The notes: generated by a model not told the origin, from the letters alone. Positions 11,642 through 22,600 are shown, numbered from the stretch's first letter. The stretch is 64,000 nucleotides of DNA from Undaria pinnatifida (GCA_012845835.1 JABAKD010000020.1:17024306-17088305); one strand, 5' to 3'. Program-made: numbers and translations.

Positions 11642-11789
11642 CTTTTTTACCCTCCGGCGGATTGGGAAAATAAAGCTTTAGCTCACCACACTTCCACGTA
11701 TTTTCATACGCGTCGTGTGTCGATTTAACTCAGTTGCTTTCGCAGCCCAACGCTAGCTGGCGCACCCTTCGGGTCCCATTGTAGGTATA
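11642..11789. repeat. Boundary repeat (BM), internal copy
   Basis: This ~148-bp sequence with an AATAAAGC motif and a CATACGCGTCG core is nearly identical to 50163-50307 and 61851-61996, and overlaps in sequence with 1-84. On the minus strand it lies upstream of the first mapped USP exon. One minus frame reads ENTWKCGELKLYFPNPPE before a GTAAAA, so it may be a 5' exon of the USP gene, but the frame is not preserved in the other copies. Confidence 0.75.
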
Positions 11790-11925
11790 ACAAACCTTCT
11801 GAACATCCTTCCTCACCCTATCTTTTTAAAGGAGCAATGGGCAACAGCCTCTACCGCCGCGCCAAGATCGTTTCTGTTCGACATGAAAATCAAGCACTGT
11901 GAACACAAACATAAAATCGCCTCAC

Positions 11926-12261
11926 CGTGCTGCCAGCGGATCCGTGGTGTCCGTTTCCCTTCAGTGCGGCCGCCAAGTCCGCCTGCGAAGAAGTCAAGTC
12001 TATTGCCAATTTTTCGGCTCTTGCCTTAGCTTCAGCTAGCTCGGTGGCGAGAGCCTCGACGCGCGCCTGCGCCTCGTCTCGGTCGTGGCGGAGACCCGCC
12101 GAAGCAACATTTGCTTTGGCAAAGGCTGCTGACCGCGCCTCCGTCGCCGCCCGGGCGATCGCCGCTCGGTTCCGCTGTCGATTGAGCTCGCGCTCACGCT
12201 TGAGGTTATTTTCCTGGTCTAGGCGAGCCTTGGCCACCCGCTTGGCGTCAATTACGCGGCG
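11926..12261 (-). CDS. Coiled-coil exon, unit 2 (copy 1)
   Basis: This 336-bp, phase-0 exon (112 residues) lies between acceptor TACGTCAG and donor GTGAGG. It is rich in Ala, Arg, Glu and Leu with heptad-like spacing (RERELNRQRNRAAIARA, then AEAKARAEKLAIDL), so an extended coiled coil is expected. The homologous exon at 12826-13214 has the same acceptor sequence (AACTACGTCAG) and a conserved upstream intron, showing tandem exon or gene duplication. The copy-2 version (62134-62469) has the same length and the two differences I noticed are both synonymous. Function is not recognised. Confidence 0.6.
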
Positions 12262-12385
12262 CTGACGTAGTTTGCACGAAGAGGAAAGAACGGATGGTTA
12301 CGCCGGTGATTTCTTTCTTGCACATAACCGTCTGGCCTAAATGATGGTACGGACGCATTCGCAGGCTCCTCTCCACGGAGCCGGG

Positions 12386-12682
12386 TTACCACTTCCACTC
12401 TAAACACACTTTGACGCCGAACCGTTGAACGAATGCTGACAAATATGAGGGGAGGGCGGACGTGTGGTCAAACAATACCCAGCTTTCACCAGCGTGAGTC
12501 TGGTGGAATACGCAGTGTGCCTCGGTGCGCTTGCCCACGACACAAAGACCGAGACACGTTCCGGAATGCTCCCGACAAAATGGGATGATGATCTCCAACT
12601 GTCCGATCGAAAACAAGCCGGCTAACGCTTCTGCCTCCGGGGTAGCCACTGGAAACCCCAGCGCTTTATCAAGCACGATTGT
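12386..12682 (-). CDS. C-terminal domain exon of coiled-coil gene (copy 1)
   Basis: This is a terminal exon of 98 codons plus stop. It begins after an acceptor ending TGTAG and splices in phase 0 from the coiled-coil exon at 12826. It reads TIVLDKALGFPVATPEAEAL, then PFCREHSGTC, GKRTEAHCVFHQ, GESWVLFDHTSALPSYLSAF, and ends ...EWKW-stop. Conserved-looking Cys, His and Asp (REH..C, HCVFH, WVLFDH) recall thiol-protease-like folds, but I cannot assign a family. A decayed paralogue is at 14801-15157. In copy 2 an 8-bp deletion at about 62804 breaks this exon. Confidence 0.6.
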   Translation of the reverse strand, partial: TIVLDKALGFPVATPEAEALAGLFSIGQLEIIIPFCREHSGTCLGLCVVGKRTEAHCVFHQTHAGESWVLFDHTSALPSYLSAFVQRFGVKVCLEWKW

Positions 12683-12825
12683 CTACAGCTTCAAGTCAAG
12701 CAAGCCCCCGTTGCAGGGCCGGCACACGAGCCAACGGCATGTTTTCTTCAACCTATCACGATCACGGTGACCAAGTCATCACTGCAGCGCACTCGTAGGC
12801 GAAGCACAATACCACATCATCTCAC

Positions 12826-13214
12826 CTTCCTTTCTTGTTCGAGGAGGCCTCTGGCTTCCGCAGCCTCGCCCTCCGCCGTTCGTCTTGCCAATTCGGCCTC
12901 TCGCCGAGCAGTTTCGGCCGAGAAACAAGTCTGGCGCGCAGCATCCAGGTCTGCTTGGACCCCTCGGCATGTCGCGGTTAGTCGGGCCAGCTCGGTGTCA
13001 AAGAACTTGCTGTAGGCACGCGCTTCGTCGCGCTCACGGCGTAAGGCCGCCGAAACTGACTCCCACTCCTGCGCGGCTGCCGACCGCGCCTGCGCCGCGG
13101 CCTCGGTGACCGCCGCTTCGCGTTGCTGACGAGCGAACTCGACCTCGCTCTCCAGACGGTGTCGGAGTGCCGGCGTGCCTCCGTTGCGTCCCGAATCAAA
13201 CCGTTCACACGGAG
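12826..13214 (-). CDS. Coiled-coil exon, unit 1 (copy 1, frameshifted)
   Basis: The exon runs from acceptor TACGTCAG to donor GTGAGA and encodes an Ala/Glu/Arg-rich coiled coil (LRRERDEAR, FARQQREAAVTEAAAQ, then RREAELARRTAEGEAAEARG). It joins the C-terminal exon at 12682 in phase. In this copy one C is missing after 13160 compared with copy 2, so the 5' fifth of the exon is out of frame with the rest. Copy 2 (63026-63415, 390 bp) is open throughout. The copy-1 version is therefore a probable pseudo-exon unless the base is a sequencing error. Confidence 0.6.
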
Positions 13215-13461
13215 CTGACGTAGTTTGCACAAGGACGAAAGAGAGGACGGACACGCCGGTGATTTTCTTTCTTGCAGGTATCAGTCTGGCCTAAACGCCG
13301 ATACGGACGCATTCGCACGCTCCCTTTAACGGAGCCGGGTGGTCACTACTATAAACATACTTATTTGCCTCAGCAATGATTCGTCCCTGAATCACTTGAT
13401 TAAAATGCCTAGCTTCGTTCTTAGCGCTCCCACCAGGAACACGCCTTCCCATCTCCCCTTC

Positions 13462-13704
13462 TCAAAGAATCCTTCCCGGCTTTCTTAGCTGTCTTTGCTT
13501 TCTCCACTTCCTTCGTGTTGCTTTTTCTCGCTTCTTTTTGTGTTCCCTTCCTTCCGTCGTTTCCTTCCGTCTCTCGCGATTTTCTCGCTCAGCTTTGAAT
13601 GTTTTTCGATTCCGAGTCGGGTTCCGGACAATCGTTCTTCGATATTTTGTCGCGAATTGTTGAGATTCTGGCCCCTCTCCCCTCCGATTCCCGTTGCGTC
13701 TCAT
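13462..13704 (-). CDS. Lys/Arg-rich open frame, possible upstream exon
   Basis: This is an 80-codon, strongly basic frame (RENRERRKETTEGREHKKKR) on the same strand as and upstream of the coiled-coil exons. The equivalent in copy 2 (63663-63926) stays open and is longer at its N-terminus. The composition follows from a TTTC/CTTC-rich plus strand, so it may be low-complexity intron rather than coding. No domain is recognised. Confidence 0.25.
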   Translation of the reverse strand: MRRNGNRRGEGPESQQFATKYRRTIVRNPTRNRKTFKAERENRERRKETTEGREHKKKREKATRRKWRKQRQLRKPGRIL

Positions 13705-14800
13705 TGTTTTTTTTTCGACTTTATTACTCTTTTTCGATTATTTTCAATTCTGATTCGAGTTTTGAAAATCGCTAGTTTTTAGGTTTTTGTCGATATTCTT
13801 TCCGACGCATTTTTTTTCACGATATTGTTTACGAGTATATATTGTAGGCGTTTTATCAGGTCTCCGTAGTATACGAGTAAAAAACTCCGTACGGTATTTT
13901 ACACCTACCTGCTTCTGGTCAAATCGCAGTAAAGCCTCACCCACGCACAGCTCTTAGAGCTACAGCAATAGTAGCATGTTGTCGTCGGGCATCTACCGCA
14001 AGGACAGAGCAGCACAGCGCACTCAGCCATCAAAGTATTAAAGCACGCGCAGTAGCTGCGGCGCAATACCGCATGTAGTTTAAGTACGAGTAGTGAGAGT
14101 TGGCGAGATCCAGCATGGCATTTGCGTCGTCGAGCAGTTACAGCTGTATTATTCATCAATCCATCCGCTCCTGCTCAAGTACGAGTGGTCAGAGTTGGCG
14201 AGATCCAGCATGGTGTTTGTGTCGTCGAGCAGTTACAGCTTTATTATTCATCAACCCATCCGCTTCTGCCCAAATCACACAAGCACACTTAGCTCCTAAG
14301 CTAGCATGTTCGTCGTCGACCATCTACTGCTGCAAGCACAGCACAACATAGCGCAATCAGCCCGGCACAACGGAGCAAAACATGTAGTGGGTGCTGATCA
14401 CAGCGCGACAATGCAAGAGAAAAAAACAAAAAAAGAGACCCATCATGTCGTCGAGTATCTTCAACAGCTCGCTATGTTTTCAAAGCGAACGAATACATCG
14501 AAATCTTTCCGACCAAAAAACGTATACAGCCGCCGCACGCAGCAGCAGCTAGCTGGTGATGCGCGAAGAACTCGCCTGTATTTCCAACTCAACACTACTA
14601 CTCTTCTCTCCGCGTCTTTTCTCTTTTTGTGTACGGATGATGATGTGATTCATGCGTGAATGCGACGTCCGGTTATTGTCCAGGAGCGTGGAACTCTTGG
14701 CATTTGCAAGTCGTACGTTACACCTCTGCCCGCTTCACGTTTTGTTCTATTTGAACTAGCGTGGCGGGTGGATGTCGCGCGCGGAGCGAAGCGTCTTGCA
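13705..14800. other. No gene seen; tandem 95-bp repeat
   Basis: AT- and T-rich to 13910, then moderately GC-rich. Two direct units of 95 bp are present at 14084-14178 and 14179-14273 (shared GAGTTGGCGAGATCCAGCAT core). Short related segments at about 13970-14040 and 14300-14370 flank them. No convincing coding frame. Confidence 0.6.
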
Positions 14801-15157
14801 TTAAACACACTTTGACGACGACCCGTCGATCGAATACTGACAAATACGAAGGGAGGGCATGTGGGCAAGTACTATCCAGATTTTACTAGTGAGAGTCTGG
14901 TGGAATATGGAGTGTACCTTGGTGCGCTTACCCCCGACACAACAGCAGAGGCACTTGTCGGAATGCTCCCGAAAGAAAGGACTAATTGTCCCCCATTGCC
15001 TGGCAGTAAAGTTACAGATTTTCACCATACGAGCCTCACTCAAGCAACGTTGCCTGTTGTGCCAAGTCAACAAGCGAGCGATGAGTTCGCTGCACACGAG
15101 CCAGCATTCTGCTTTCTTCGGCCTATCACGACCACGGTAACAAGGCCATCGCTGCAA
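14801..15157 (-). pseudogene. Decayed paralogue of the C-terminal domain exon
   Basis: The minus strand reads ISPFFREHSDKCLCCC, then GKRTKVHSIFHQ, which aligns with PFCREHSGTCLGLC and GKRTEAHCVFHQ of the exon at 12386-12682. After the Trp the frame slips, so the WVLFDH motif is lost (WIVLAHM) and the end differs. Nucleotide similarity continues through the last 80 bases, showing indel decay rather than unrelated sequence. It follows duplicated coiled-coil exons at 15167-15522. Confidence 0.6.
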
Positions 15158-15166
15158 CGCACTCGT

Positions 15167-15522
15167 AACCTATTTATCGAAGTGAACCACAACACTACAT
15201 CACCTCACCTCGTGATCGGATTTGGCAAGGATTCTAGCTTCTTGGTAGTGACACACCTGGTGAGCTTCATCCCGCTCACGGCGTAAGCGGCGTAAAGTCG
15301 CCAAGACAGCTTCCCCTCCATCCACGGAAGGCAACTTTTCATCCAACCTATTTATCGAAGTGAACCACAACACTACATCACCTCACCTCGTGATCGGATT
15401 TGGCAAGGATTCTAGCTTCTTGGTAGTGACACACCTGGTGAGCTTCATCCCGCTCACGGCGTAAGCGGCGTAAAGTCGCCAAGACAGCTTCCCCTCCATC
15501 CACGGAAGGCAACTTTTCATCC
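15167..15522 (-). repeat. Perfect 178-bp tandem duplication of a coiled-coil exon end
   Basis: 15167-15344 and 15345-15522 are identical by eye. Each unit carries, on the minus strand, LPSVDGGEAVLATLRRLRRE and RDEAHQ, then AKSDHE followed by a GTGAGG donor, so an exon end with its splice donor is duplicated. 178 is not a multiple of three. LRRERDEA is shared with the coiled-coil exons at 12826-13214. Confidence 0.85.
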
Positions 15523-17930
15523 AGCTGCAGCAGTTTTCGGACCATGTCTTCTTCGATACCCCCACCCCCTCCATTATCACCATACCCCACGCCTTCCCCG
15601 TCTACCTCGTCCTCTTCACTTCTCTCCCCTCCACAGCCTTCCCCGCCTCCCCTACGCCCCCCGCGGTTCACGCACCCCGTGTCGTCCTCGTCATTCACGC
15701 CTCCCTCGCCGCCCCGCCCCCCTCCCTCGACCGTGGTCCGCCTCCCTCATCTCCCCGCTTCCACTACCACCACCATCACCACCAGCGCCAGAGACGGTAG
15801 CAGCACCGTCAACACTAAACGCATTGACGGTAGCAGCATCAACGCAATCACCACCACCATCACCAGTGCCAGAGACGACAGCAGCACCACCCCAATCATC
15901 ACCACCACCATCACCACCAGTACCATCACCGCTCCCACCATCAGCGCCAGAGATGGTAACAGCACCAGCAGCGCTACACGCATTGACAGTAGCAGCACCA
16001 CCGCCACGAACACCACCAGCACCACCACCAAAACCACTACCAGTACCACCACCAGAGCCAGAGACGGCAGCACCACCAACAACGCTAGCCGCACTGACGG
16101 TAGCAGCACTTCCGCAACCAGCACCAGCACCACCACCGCCACCACCATCACCACCACCAACACCGCCGCCACCACTACCACCGCCATCAGCGCCAAAGAC
16201 GGCAGCAGCACCGTCAACACTACCCGCATTGACGGCAGCGAACCTACCACCCCCAGAGCCACCACCATCAAAACCACCCGTCGCCGCGCCGCCGCTGCCG
16301 CCACCACCACTAGCGCCAGAGGTGGCAGCAAGACCGTCAGCACTACCCGCATTGACGGCAGCAAACCCACCACCCCAGCACCATCACCATCACCACTCCC
16401 ATCACCACCGCCACCGCCACCGCCAACACCACCAGCGCCAGAGACGGCAGCAGCAGCACCAACAACGCTAGACTCAATGACGTTAGCAGCACCTCTGCAA
16501 CCAGTACCAGCACTAGCACTAGCCGCACCACCACCACTCTCACCATCACCAACCCCGCCGCCACCACTGCTACCACCACCAGCGCCAGAGACGACAGCGA
16601 CACCGTCAACATTACCCGCATCGACGGTAGCACACGCACCACCAGCAGCACCACCACCACCGCCGCCGCCGCCACCACCACTGGCGCCAGAGGCGGCAGC
16701 AGCACCGTCAACACTACCCGCATTGACGGCAGCGAACCCGCCACCCCCAGCACCATCACCACCACCACCACCACCACTCCCATCACCACCACCACCATCA
16801 CCGCCACCACCACTAGCGCCAAAGCCGGCAGCAGCACCGTCAACACTAACCGCATTGACAGCAGCAAACCCGCCACCCCAGCACCACCACTCTCACCACC
16901 ACCAACACCACTACCATCCCCACCAGCGCCAGAGACGGCAGCAGCACCGTCAACACTATCCGCATTGGCGGCAGCAAACCCACCAGCTCCAGCACCACTA
17001 TCATGAAAACCACCACCACCACCGCCGCCGCCGCCGCCACCACCACTGGCGCCAGAGGCGGCAGCGGCACCGTCAACACTAACCGCATTGACGGCAGCGA
17101 ACCCACCACCCCCCAGCACCATCATCACCACCACCACTCCCACCACCACCACTAGCGCCAGAGACGGCAGCAGCACCGTCAACGCTAACCGCATTAACGG
17201 CAGCGAAGCCACCACCCCCAACGCCACCACTTTCATCACCACTAACACCACTACCATCCCCACCAGCGCCAGAGGCGGCAGCAGCACCGTCAACACTAAC
17301 CGCATTGACGGCAGCAAACCCACCACCCCCAGCACCACCACCATCAAAACCACCACCACCAACACCACCGCCACCATCACTAGCGCCAGGGGCCGCAGCG
17401 GCACCGTCAACACTAATCGCATTGACGGCAGCACCATCACCACCACCACCACCGCCGCCGCCACCACTAGCGCCAGGGCGGCAGCAGCACCGTCAACACT
17501 AACCGCACTGACGGCAAAACCCACCACCTCCACCACCACCACTCTTACCACCACCACTCTCACCACCATCACCACCACCACCACCATCCCCACCAGCGCC
17601 AGAGACGGCAGCAAACCCACCACCCCCACCACCAGCACCACCTCCACCGCCACTCCCACCACCACCACCACCACACAACCACCGCCAGCGCCAGAGACGG
17701 CGGTAGCACCGTCAACACGACGTGCATGGACGGTGGCAGCACCACTACCACCGGCACCAGCACCACCAACAGGCGTGCATGACGATGTTGAGCCCTCTGC
17801 CTCCTCCATTCCCCCTGAAGGAGCTCCGCTGAGCTTCGGCTTGGGCTATGCGGTAAATCGCGGGGCATGGAGCACGGAAGGCCGGAGAACCGCCAGAGGC
17901 AACTGTTCGTCAGTGGCTGTGAAAAAACAC
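15387..17930 (-). pseudogene. Gly/SVDG-rich repeat gene, relative of the coiled-coil family
   Basis: On the minus strand the tandem array reads as Gly-rich linkers with recurring AVSVDGAAAVSGAGG-like motifs. It runs toward a Gly/Asp/Glu-rich segment (DNGGGGGIEEDMVRKLLQLD) and the LRRERDEA coiled coil ending at donor 15387. The 5' part (about 17810-17930) reads SGLP..., resembling the 5' exon at 33316-33520. Frames break several times and a TGA lies in frame at about 15737, so I call it a pseudogene or a gene with unresolved introns. Confidence 0.45.
15770..17735. repeat. GC-rich minisatellite, about 17 units of ~85-220 bp
   Basis: A core close to CGTCAACACTACCCGCATTG recurs near 15807, 15966, 16077, 16211, 16333, 16459, 16605, 16707, 16837, 16948, 17071, 17177, 17288, 17405, 17491 and 17711, separated by CCACCA-rich spacers of varying length. 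All six frames are long because the repeat lacks stops. Translation on the minus strand gives VDGAA motifs in one frame. Confidence 0.9.
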
Positions 17931-17979
17931 GCTACTATAATAGTACGAGTACAGGATCAGGATCGAATACTCCCATGAG

Positions 17980-18840
17980 TAGCGAGCATTGGATGTCGCC
18001 CTGATCGGCACAAATCGAACGAATCTTCAGTACGAGACGTAAACTCGATGCGTCTGAATAAAGTTGAAATGGCTAACCACCACAACACCAAACACCCACC
18101 GTACAGATACAAAATCCGGGTGGGCTTCGATTAAACCTCTATGTCAAGGCATACGGGGGCTAACACGTGATGCCATCGAAAGGGGAACATACCCCTATTC
18201 CTGTCAATGCTACTGTACGAGCCATCGCGCTGGCTACCGTCAATCCTATTAATCAGGGATGTACGTTACCGGTAACCGTAATTCAGAAGTTACTGGTATT
18301 GGGGGTAGGCAATACCATTTTTTGCCGGTAATAAAAAATTGCCGATCCGTCTTGAAACAACCACGCCTCAAAATGTATTGGAAACTCTCCTGCATTTGTT
18401 TATTGCGAGATCAAGCGTGCATAGCACAGAGCACATCACAGTACCAAGCAACAGCAGAGAGAACTAACCACACGATATCCACGCAGTCCCACATCGTGTG
18501 GTTACTGCTCCGTATTAGCACTGTCTTTTCTTTTTTTCCCCGTCTGAGATTTATTTTTTCGTTACATAATATACCAGGTACAACATTCGTTTCTCTTCTC
18601 TTTTCCCAAAACCAACTTAGTGACACGACGGCTGTGCCGATTTAATACTAAGCATGCTTGTATATATTATGTTCTTTGTGCTGTACTCTTATTCGTTTGT
18701 TGGCCTGTTCGTACTGAACATAACACAATATAAATGTCCAGTGTGTGTGTGATGTTGTCAACGGTGAAGGAATAATGATCCACGGAGCACAACGTACAAC
18801 TATATATAATGATTCTTTTTTTGAGGAGAGAGGGATTTGG
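17980..18840. other. No gene seen; contains a 12-bp perfect hairpin
   Basis: There is no supported coding frame. A perfect inverted repeat TAACCACACGAT / ATCGTGTGGTTA occupies 18465-18476 and 18493-18504 with a 16-base loop. T-rich and AT-rich sequence follows to the start of the first composite repeat. Confidence 0.5.
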
Positions 18841-20047
18841 TCAGGAGTTTTTTTCGTCTCGGCATGAGTATGGGATGCTTGGAACTGGAATTTCTCCGTC
18901 AAATCGCTTCGTTCGAGCGCCGTCTTCGGGGGGCGGCTCCAACGCTCCTCGCCCTGCCTTGTCCGTTCCGCACCTCGACGTGAACGCGGATGGAGGCTGA
19001 CCGAGACAAGCGAAAATATTCAAAAAATGTTGTGTCTTGAGGAGGTACTCTCGAGCCTTCCGTTGTATTTTGACGTCTGCAGAGCATGATCATTTCCAAA
19101 ATTGACATCACTTCCAAACGGTAGTTGCTAAGATTTTGTATTTTTGAGGTTGTAATCTCGAGCGTTTAGTTCGAGTGACGTCTGCAGAGCTTGAACGAAT
19201 AAAACACGGGAAAATAAATCTTGGCAAGACATTATTTCCAAACTGGCGTGCAATATGTTGTCCTACTGTTGTATAAAAAATCCCCATGGTACCGCGGTAG
19301 AAATCATAGTAGTGCATTTGTTTATTGAATTTCGGTAGGTACGTACGTACATGGACAGACGTGGCAAGAGCACGCATGCCTAAGACGAGGAGGTACTTAT
19401 TACGATTACTACGGCAGGAAAATCACGAGTGGCTGCGTCCCCGGCCTCGAGGGTGGCACTATGTGAGTTTGGGCACATCGACATAGCTTGTAATCGTGCA
19501 AGTAATATAGGTGCGAGTAAGAGCACACCCACTGATTATGCTATATCACACACACGCTTTTTGTCTGACTTATGGCATGGGAAGGGTATAAAAACAGGGA
19601 ATACATTTTCGACATGAAAAACAAGGGGGAAAATCGTTCCTGTTGTTAAGCTGCGCGACGCGAAGGTCATAGTGGTAGACGGCGGTATCCACGGAAGAAA
19701 CCAGTGGCATTCATTCGTCCCGGTATCGCATCGGCGGGTGGTTATTTTCCCCGAGAAAACTCTTTGGAGAAGTATAGGCGGTGTGGAAGGCGTACTTTGT
19801 TGTTGCTGTGGTGTCTGTCTCCGCTGCTGAAGCGGTCGTGTTGGTACGTAACTGACAAATCAAGACGAGCGATCGATATTACAGTACGCAACTTGCAAAG
19901 GTGAGTATCGACCCTAAATTCGTCGAACTTACAGCTGACATCGTTAGAACAGTTTTTAAAATAATTATGTGTTACTGCTTCCTACTTGACGTGCTCCTTG
20001 CTGCTGATTGCTGATTGATCCTCTCTAGTGAGTTGTGTAGAGCCAGT

Positions 20048-20380
20048 CACCCCGGTGGTCTAGTGGTTACCCTTGAATACTAGCGTTGGTCCTTTTCGAT
20101 TCCCACCGTTGTGAGAGATTTGACTTTTTAATTTGCAGAAATGCAAAAAAGGGTCAACTATCAACTGCTGAGAACGCTTAGCAGCGTGGGTAGGTAAATT
20201 CGACGCAAATCGACGAGGGAAGAAATGCTGAATTCTCGCGATAAAAAAATTGGGCATGTACCGTAGTGGGGAGGGGCAGGAGGGCCCGCTATGTGACCCC
20301 GGATCTGAGTTATGCTACCACTGGGAGGTAGGGCGAGAGTAGTGCAAGGATACTAAATGGGATGGAAACAAAAAACTAAT
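20048..20380 (+). mobile_element. SINE-A (tRNA-headed), copy 1
   Basis: The head has a Pol III A-box-like GGTGGTCTAGTGGTTA and a B-box-like sequence (TTTTCGATTCCCACC). It is followed by the family body (CAACTGCTGAGAACGC, TGTGACCCCGGAT, GGATACTAAATGGGATG) and an A-rich tail. Confidence 0.7.
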
Positions 20381-21249
20381 ACAATACGAGAAGAGCGTTT
20401 CAGACAAGCTACACCAACAAGAAATTACAGCAGGACAGTGGGGGTATTCCGATTCACCAAGATCACCCTGCGACAAGCCGAAGCAGGCGCTCATTGCTCT
20501 TATTTGTTGTGGGCAATATGGATGCTAGTATGCCGGGACATGGCGATTTTACCGCTCATATGTCCCGAATAGCTTTATATTTGACGCTCTGGGTACCACC
20601 TGTGTAGACCCATTCTGAGGTCGAGCGTTTTGTGCAAATTGCGGTCGCATGGCGAATCTTTGCCCTACGCGGGTAGTATGCAATAAAACCTGCGAAAATA
20701 TTAGCGGGCTTACTAATTTTTTACCCTAAGCAAATGAAGTCGACATTTTCAGCAATTGTTTTCGGTGTCGCATAAGCGACAAAGAGCTGATTGTGTGCTG
20801 GCAAGTATTCCATGACTATACGGCCATTATGCGAGTCAAATACGCACTCGTTTGGCCTCATTTCAGGCTGTTTTCCACGGTTATTATGCTCGAGTTGTGC
20901 CAGTCTTAGTTCCATGTATTATCTCGTTTTTCTTTGAACACCTCATGTTAGTTTGAAATAGTGCTTTTAACCGGGGGGGCCTGAATCCTGGATACAAGTC
21001 GCTCTAATTCGTCCATTTATATTGAGTTTAGTGCAATTGTTGCTGTTCAAGCGTTTCTCGTCCTCATTTTGAGCGTGCTTGCTCGGCGCGCCAACATGAT
21101 ATAATCTCAAAGTCGCTATCTCGTGCGACCTATAATGCAAATAATAACCGGTCGAATTGCGCTCGCATTGCGAATGTTTGTCGAATGCGAGAAGTATGCG
21201 AGAAAACCCGAGTCGGTCAAAATAATCGAGAGCTTATGTTGGGTCAAAA

Positions 21250-21850
21250 CCTACCAGCCAATCATGGATAAGCCAATGGGGTCAGAATTGACACGCTGTG
21301 CGGGGAGGTATCGACCCGGGAGATCCTCGTTCTAGTTCCCGCGTTCTTGGAGCTCTAGAGATTCGGAGGATTTCTAAACCGGGGATGGGGCCCTACGTCC
21401 CCCGTGTGCGACGGAACTGCCCCCCATTGGTTGGTGAGCCTCTATTATCCTCCTAGGGTGGGGCGGCGCTGTGGAGCTCGAACCAATCCACGATTTTAGC
21501 CAACGGAATTGGGGTTACCACACCGTGGGGGGGGTGTCGACCCGAGAGAACTCGGTATTTTTCCCCGGTTTGTCTAAATTTCAGATATATAGAATGCGGG
21601 GATGAGACCCCATCGTCTCCGGGTGGAGCTGGCTCTATAATATACGACCCCCAGCCAATCAGGGATCGGCCTGTCGGTGGGGTTGGGGATTTCCACACTG
21701 TGCGGGGAGGTATCAATCCTGGCGATATCCGTGTTCGTTCCAGGGTTGTCGGTAGTTGTATATGTGTGGATGGATTATGATCCTGGGATGGGACTCTATC
21801 GTCCCAAGATGACGGAAACTGTATGTACGATCCCCGGCCAATGAGCGACC
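21250..21850. repeat. S satellite, three units
   Basis: Units of about 160-200 bp share GTATCGACCCGGGAGA-like, GGGGATGGGACCCTA-like and CCAATCAG-like cores in that order. Starts are near 21306, 21530 and 21705. Longer arrays of the same unit are at 28.69-30.28 and 46.19-47.37 kb. Confidence 0.7.
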
Positions 21851-22600
21851 AGCGATCAGACAAAAAGGCCATGCCAGGTAAACATTTTATTTTTCGTCTA
21901 AAACTCGAGCCTGAAATTCTTGACTGCCAAATTCTTAGTTCAGTGTGCTACCGCGTACTACTAATACTCTATCTACCAGATAACAGTGATCTACAGCAAC
22001 AAGTTGCAGCATTATAATAGCATTTGAGGAATTGAATGACAAAGGCAGCGACACCGTGTGTCACGCCTAGGATACCGTCAGCAAGTCTCTCCACAGTCAG
22101 ACTATGCACACAAAAAGACAATCGTTCTGCGGGCCTCGGATCTACATACCATCATACATGGTGTAGCAGCAGCTGTGGCTCAGTGCGCGCCTCTGAGTGG
22201 CGACGTACAGAACATGCAGCATACATGACCACCCCCTTGCCGGCCCTTGATGCTTGATTGAGTCAAAACATCAAGAGACGCACTCGAAACGCCTCTTCGA
22301 CGCCGGAATAGAGGGTCAGTCTGCGTGTGAGCTCGGATTAATCCGATCGAAATATTATGAAGCTCGGAATCGGGTTCACGCAAGAAACGGCAAAAGTAAG
22401 TATGCCACTGTTAGCCTATATCGATATCTTGGCATTACTTTACATTCTACACACGTAGACTATGTGTTGTGTGGGAACGATTTTTACTCTATTAAATATT
22501 GAATCGAACAAGTCGAAGTGCTGCCCTGCCCTACCCGGGTCATGGGTGCCGGCGAAAGCCGGCATCCATGCGGAGCCCTTGTAAAATCTATTACCAGGTA

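Larger units (their letters stand above)
1..13791. repeat. Segmental duplication, copy 1
   Basis: Position 1 onward matches 50225 onward in direct orientation, and 13791 matches the last base of the window, so the repeat continues beyond both edges. Differences seen by eye are mostly single-base changes and small indels, with an 8-bp deletion in copy 2 near 62804. The shift between copies drifts from about 50224 to 50209 because of net indels. Contents are a minus-strand USP gene and minus-strand coiled-coil exons. A tandem 50.2-kb duplication, two dispersed copies, or a misassembled haplotype would all look like this. Confidence 0.93.
18840..22600. mobile_element. Composite repeat block, copy 1 (~3.75 kb)
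   Basis: The order of sub-blocks is P (18846-19015, shared with 27183, 39327 and 39530), Q (19290-19870, shared with 27853-28452 and 40707-41290), a SINE-A insertion, about 850 bp not seen elsewhere (20400-21250), the S satellite units (21250-21850) and body T (21835-22560). The same order and nearly the same length recur at 27.12-30.91 kb, arguing that the whole block was copied as one unit. In Q of this copy a 66-codon frame (KIVPVVKLRDAKVIVVDGG...) is open at about 19630-19830 but is broken in the others. No transposase or reverse-transcriptase domain is visible. Confidence 0.6.

Noticed and set aside
15544-17082. 512-codon plus-strand open frame rich in Pro, Ser and Thr
   Set aside because: It lies in a minisatellite that has almost no stops in any frame. 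The related segments with splice signals and family similarity are on the minus strand.
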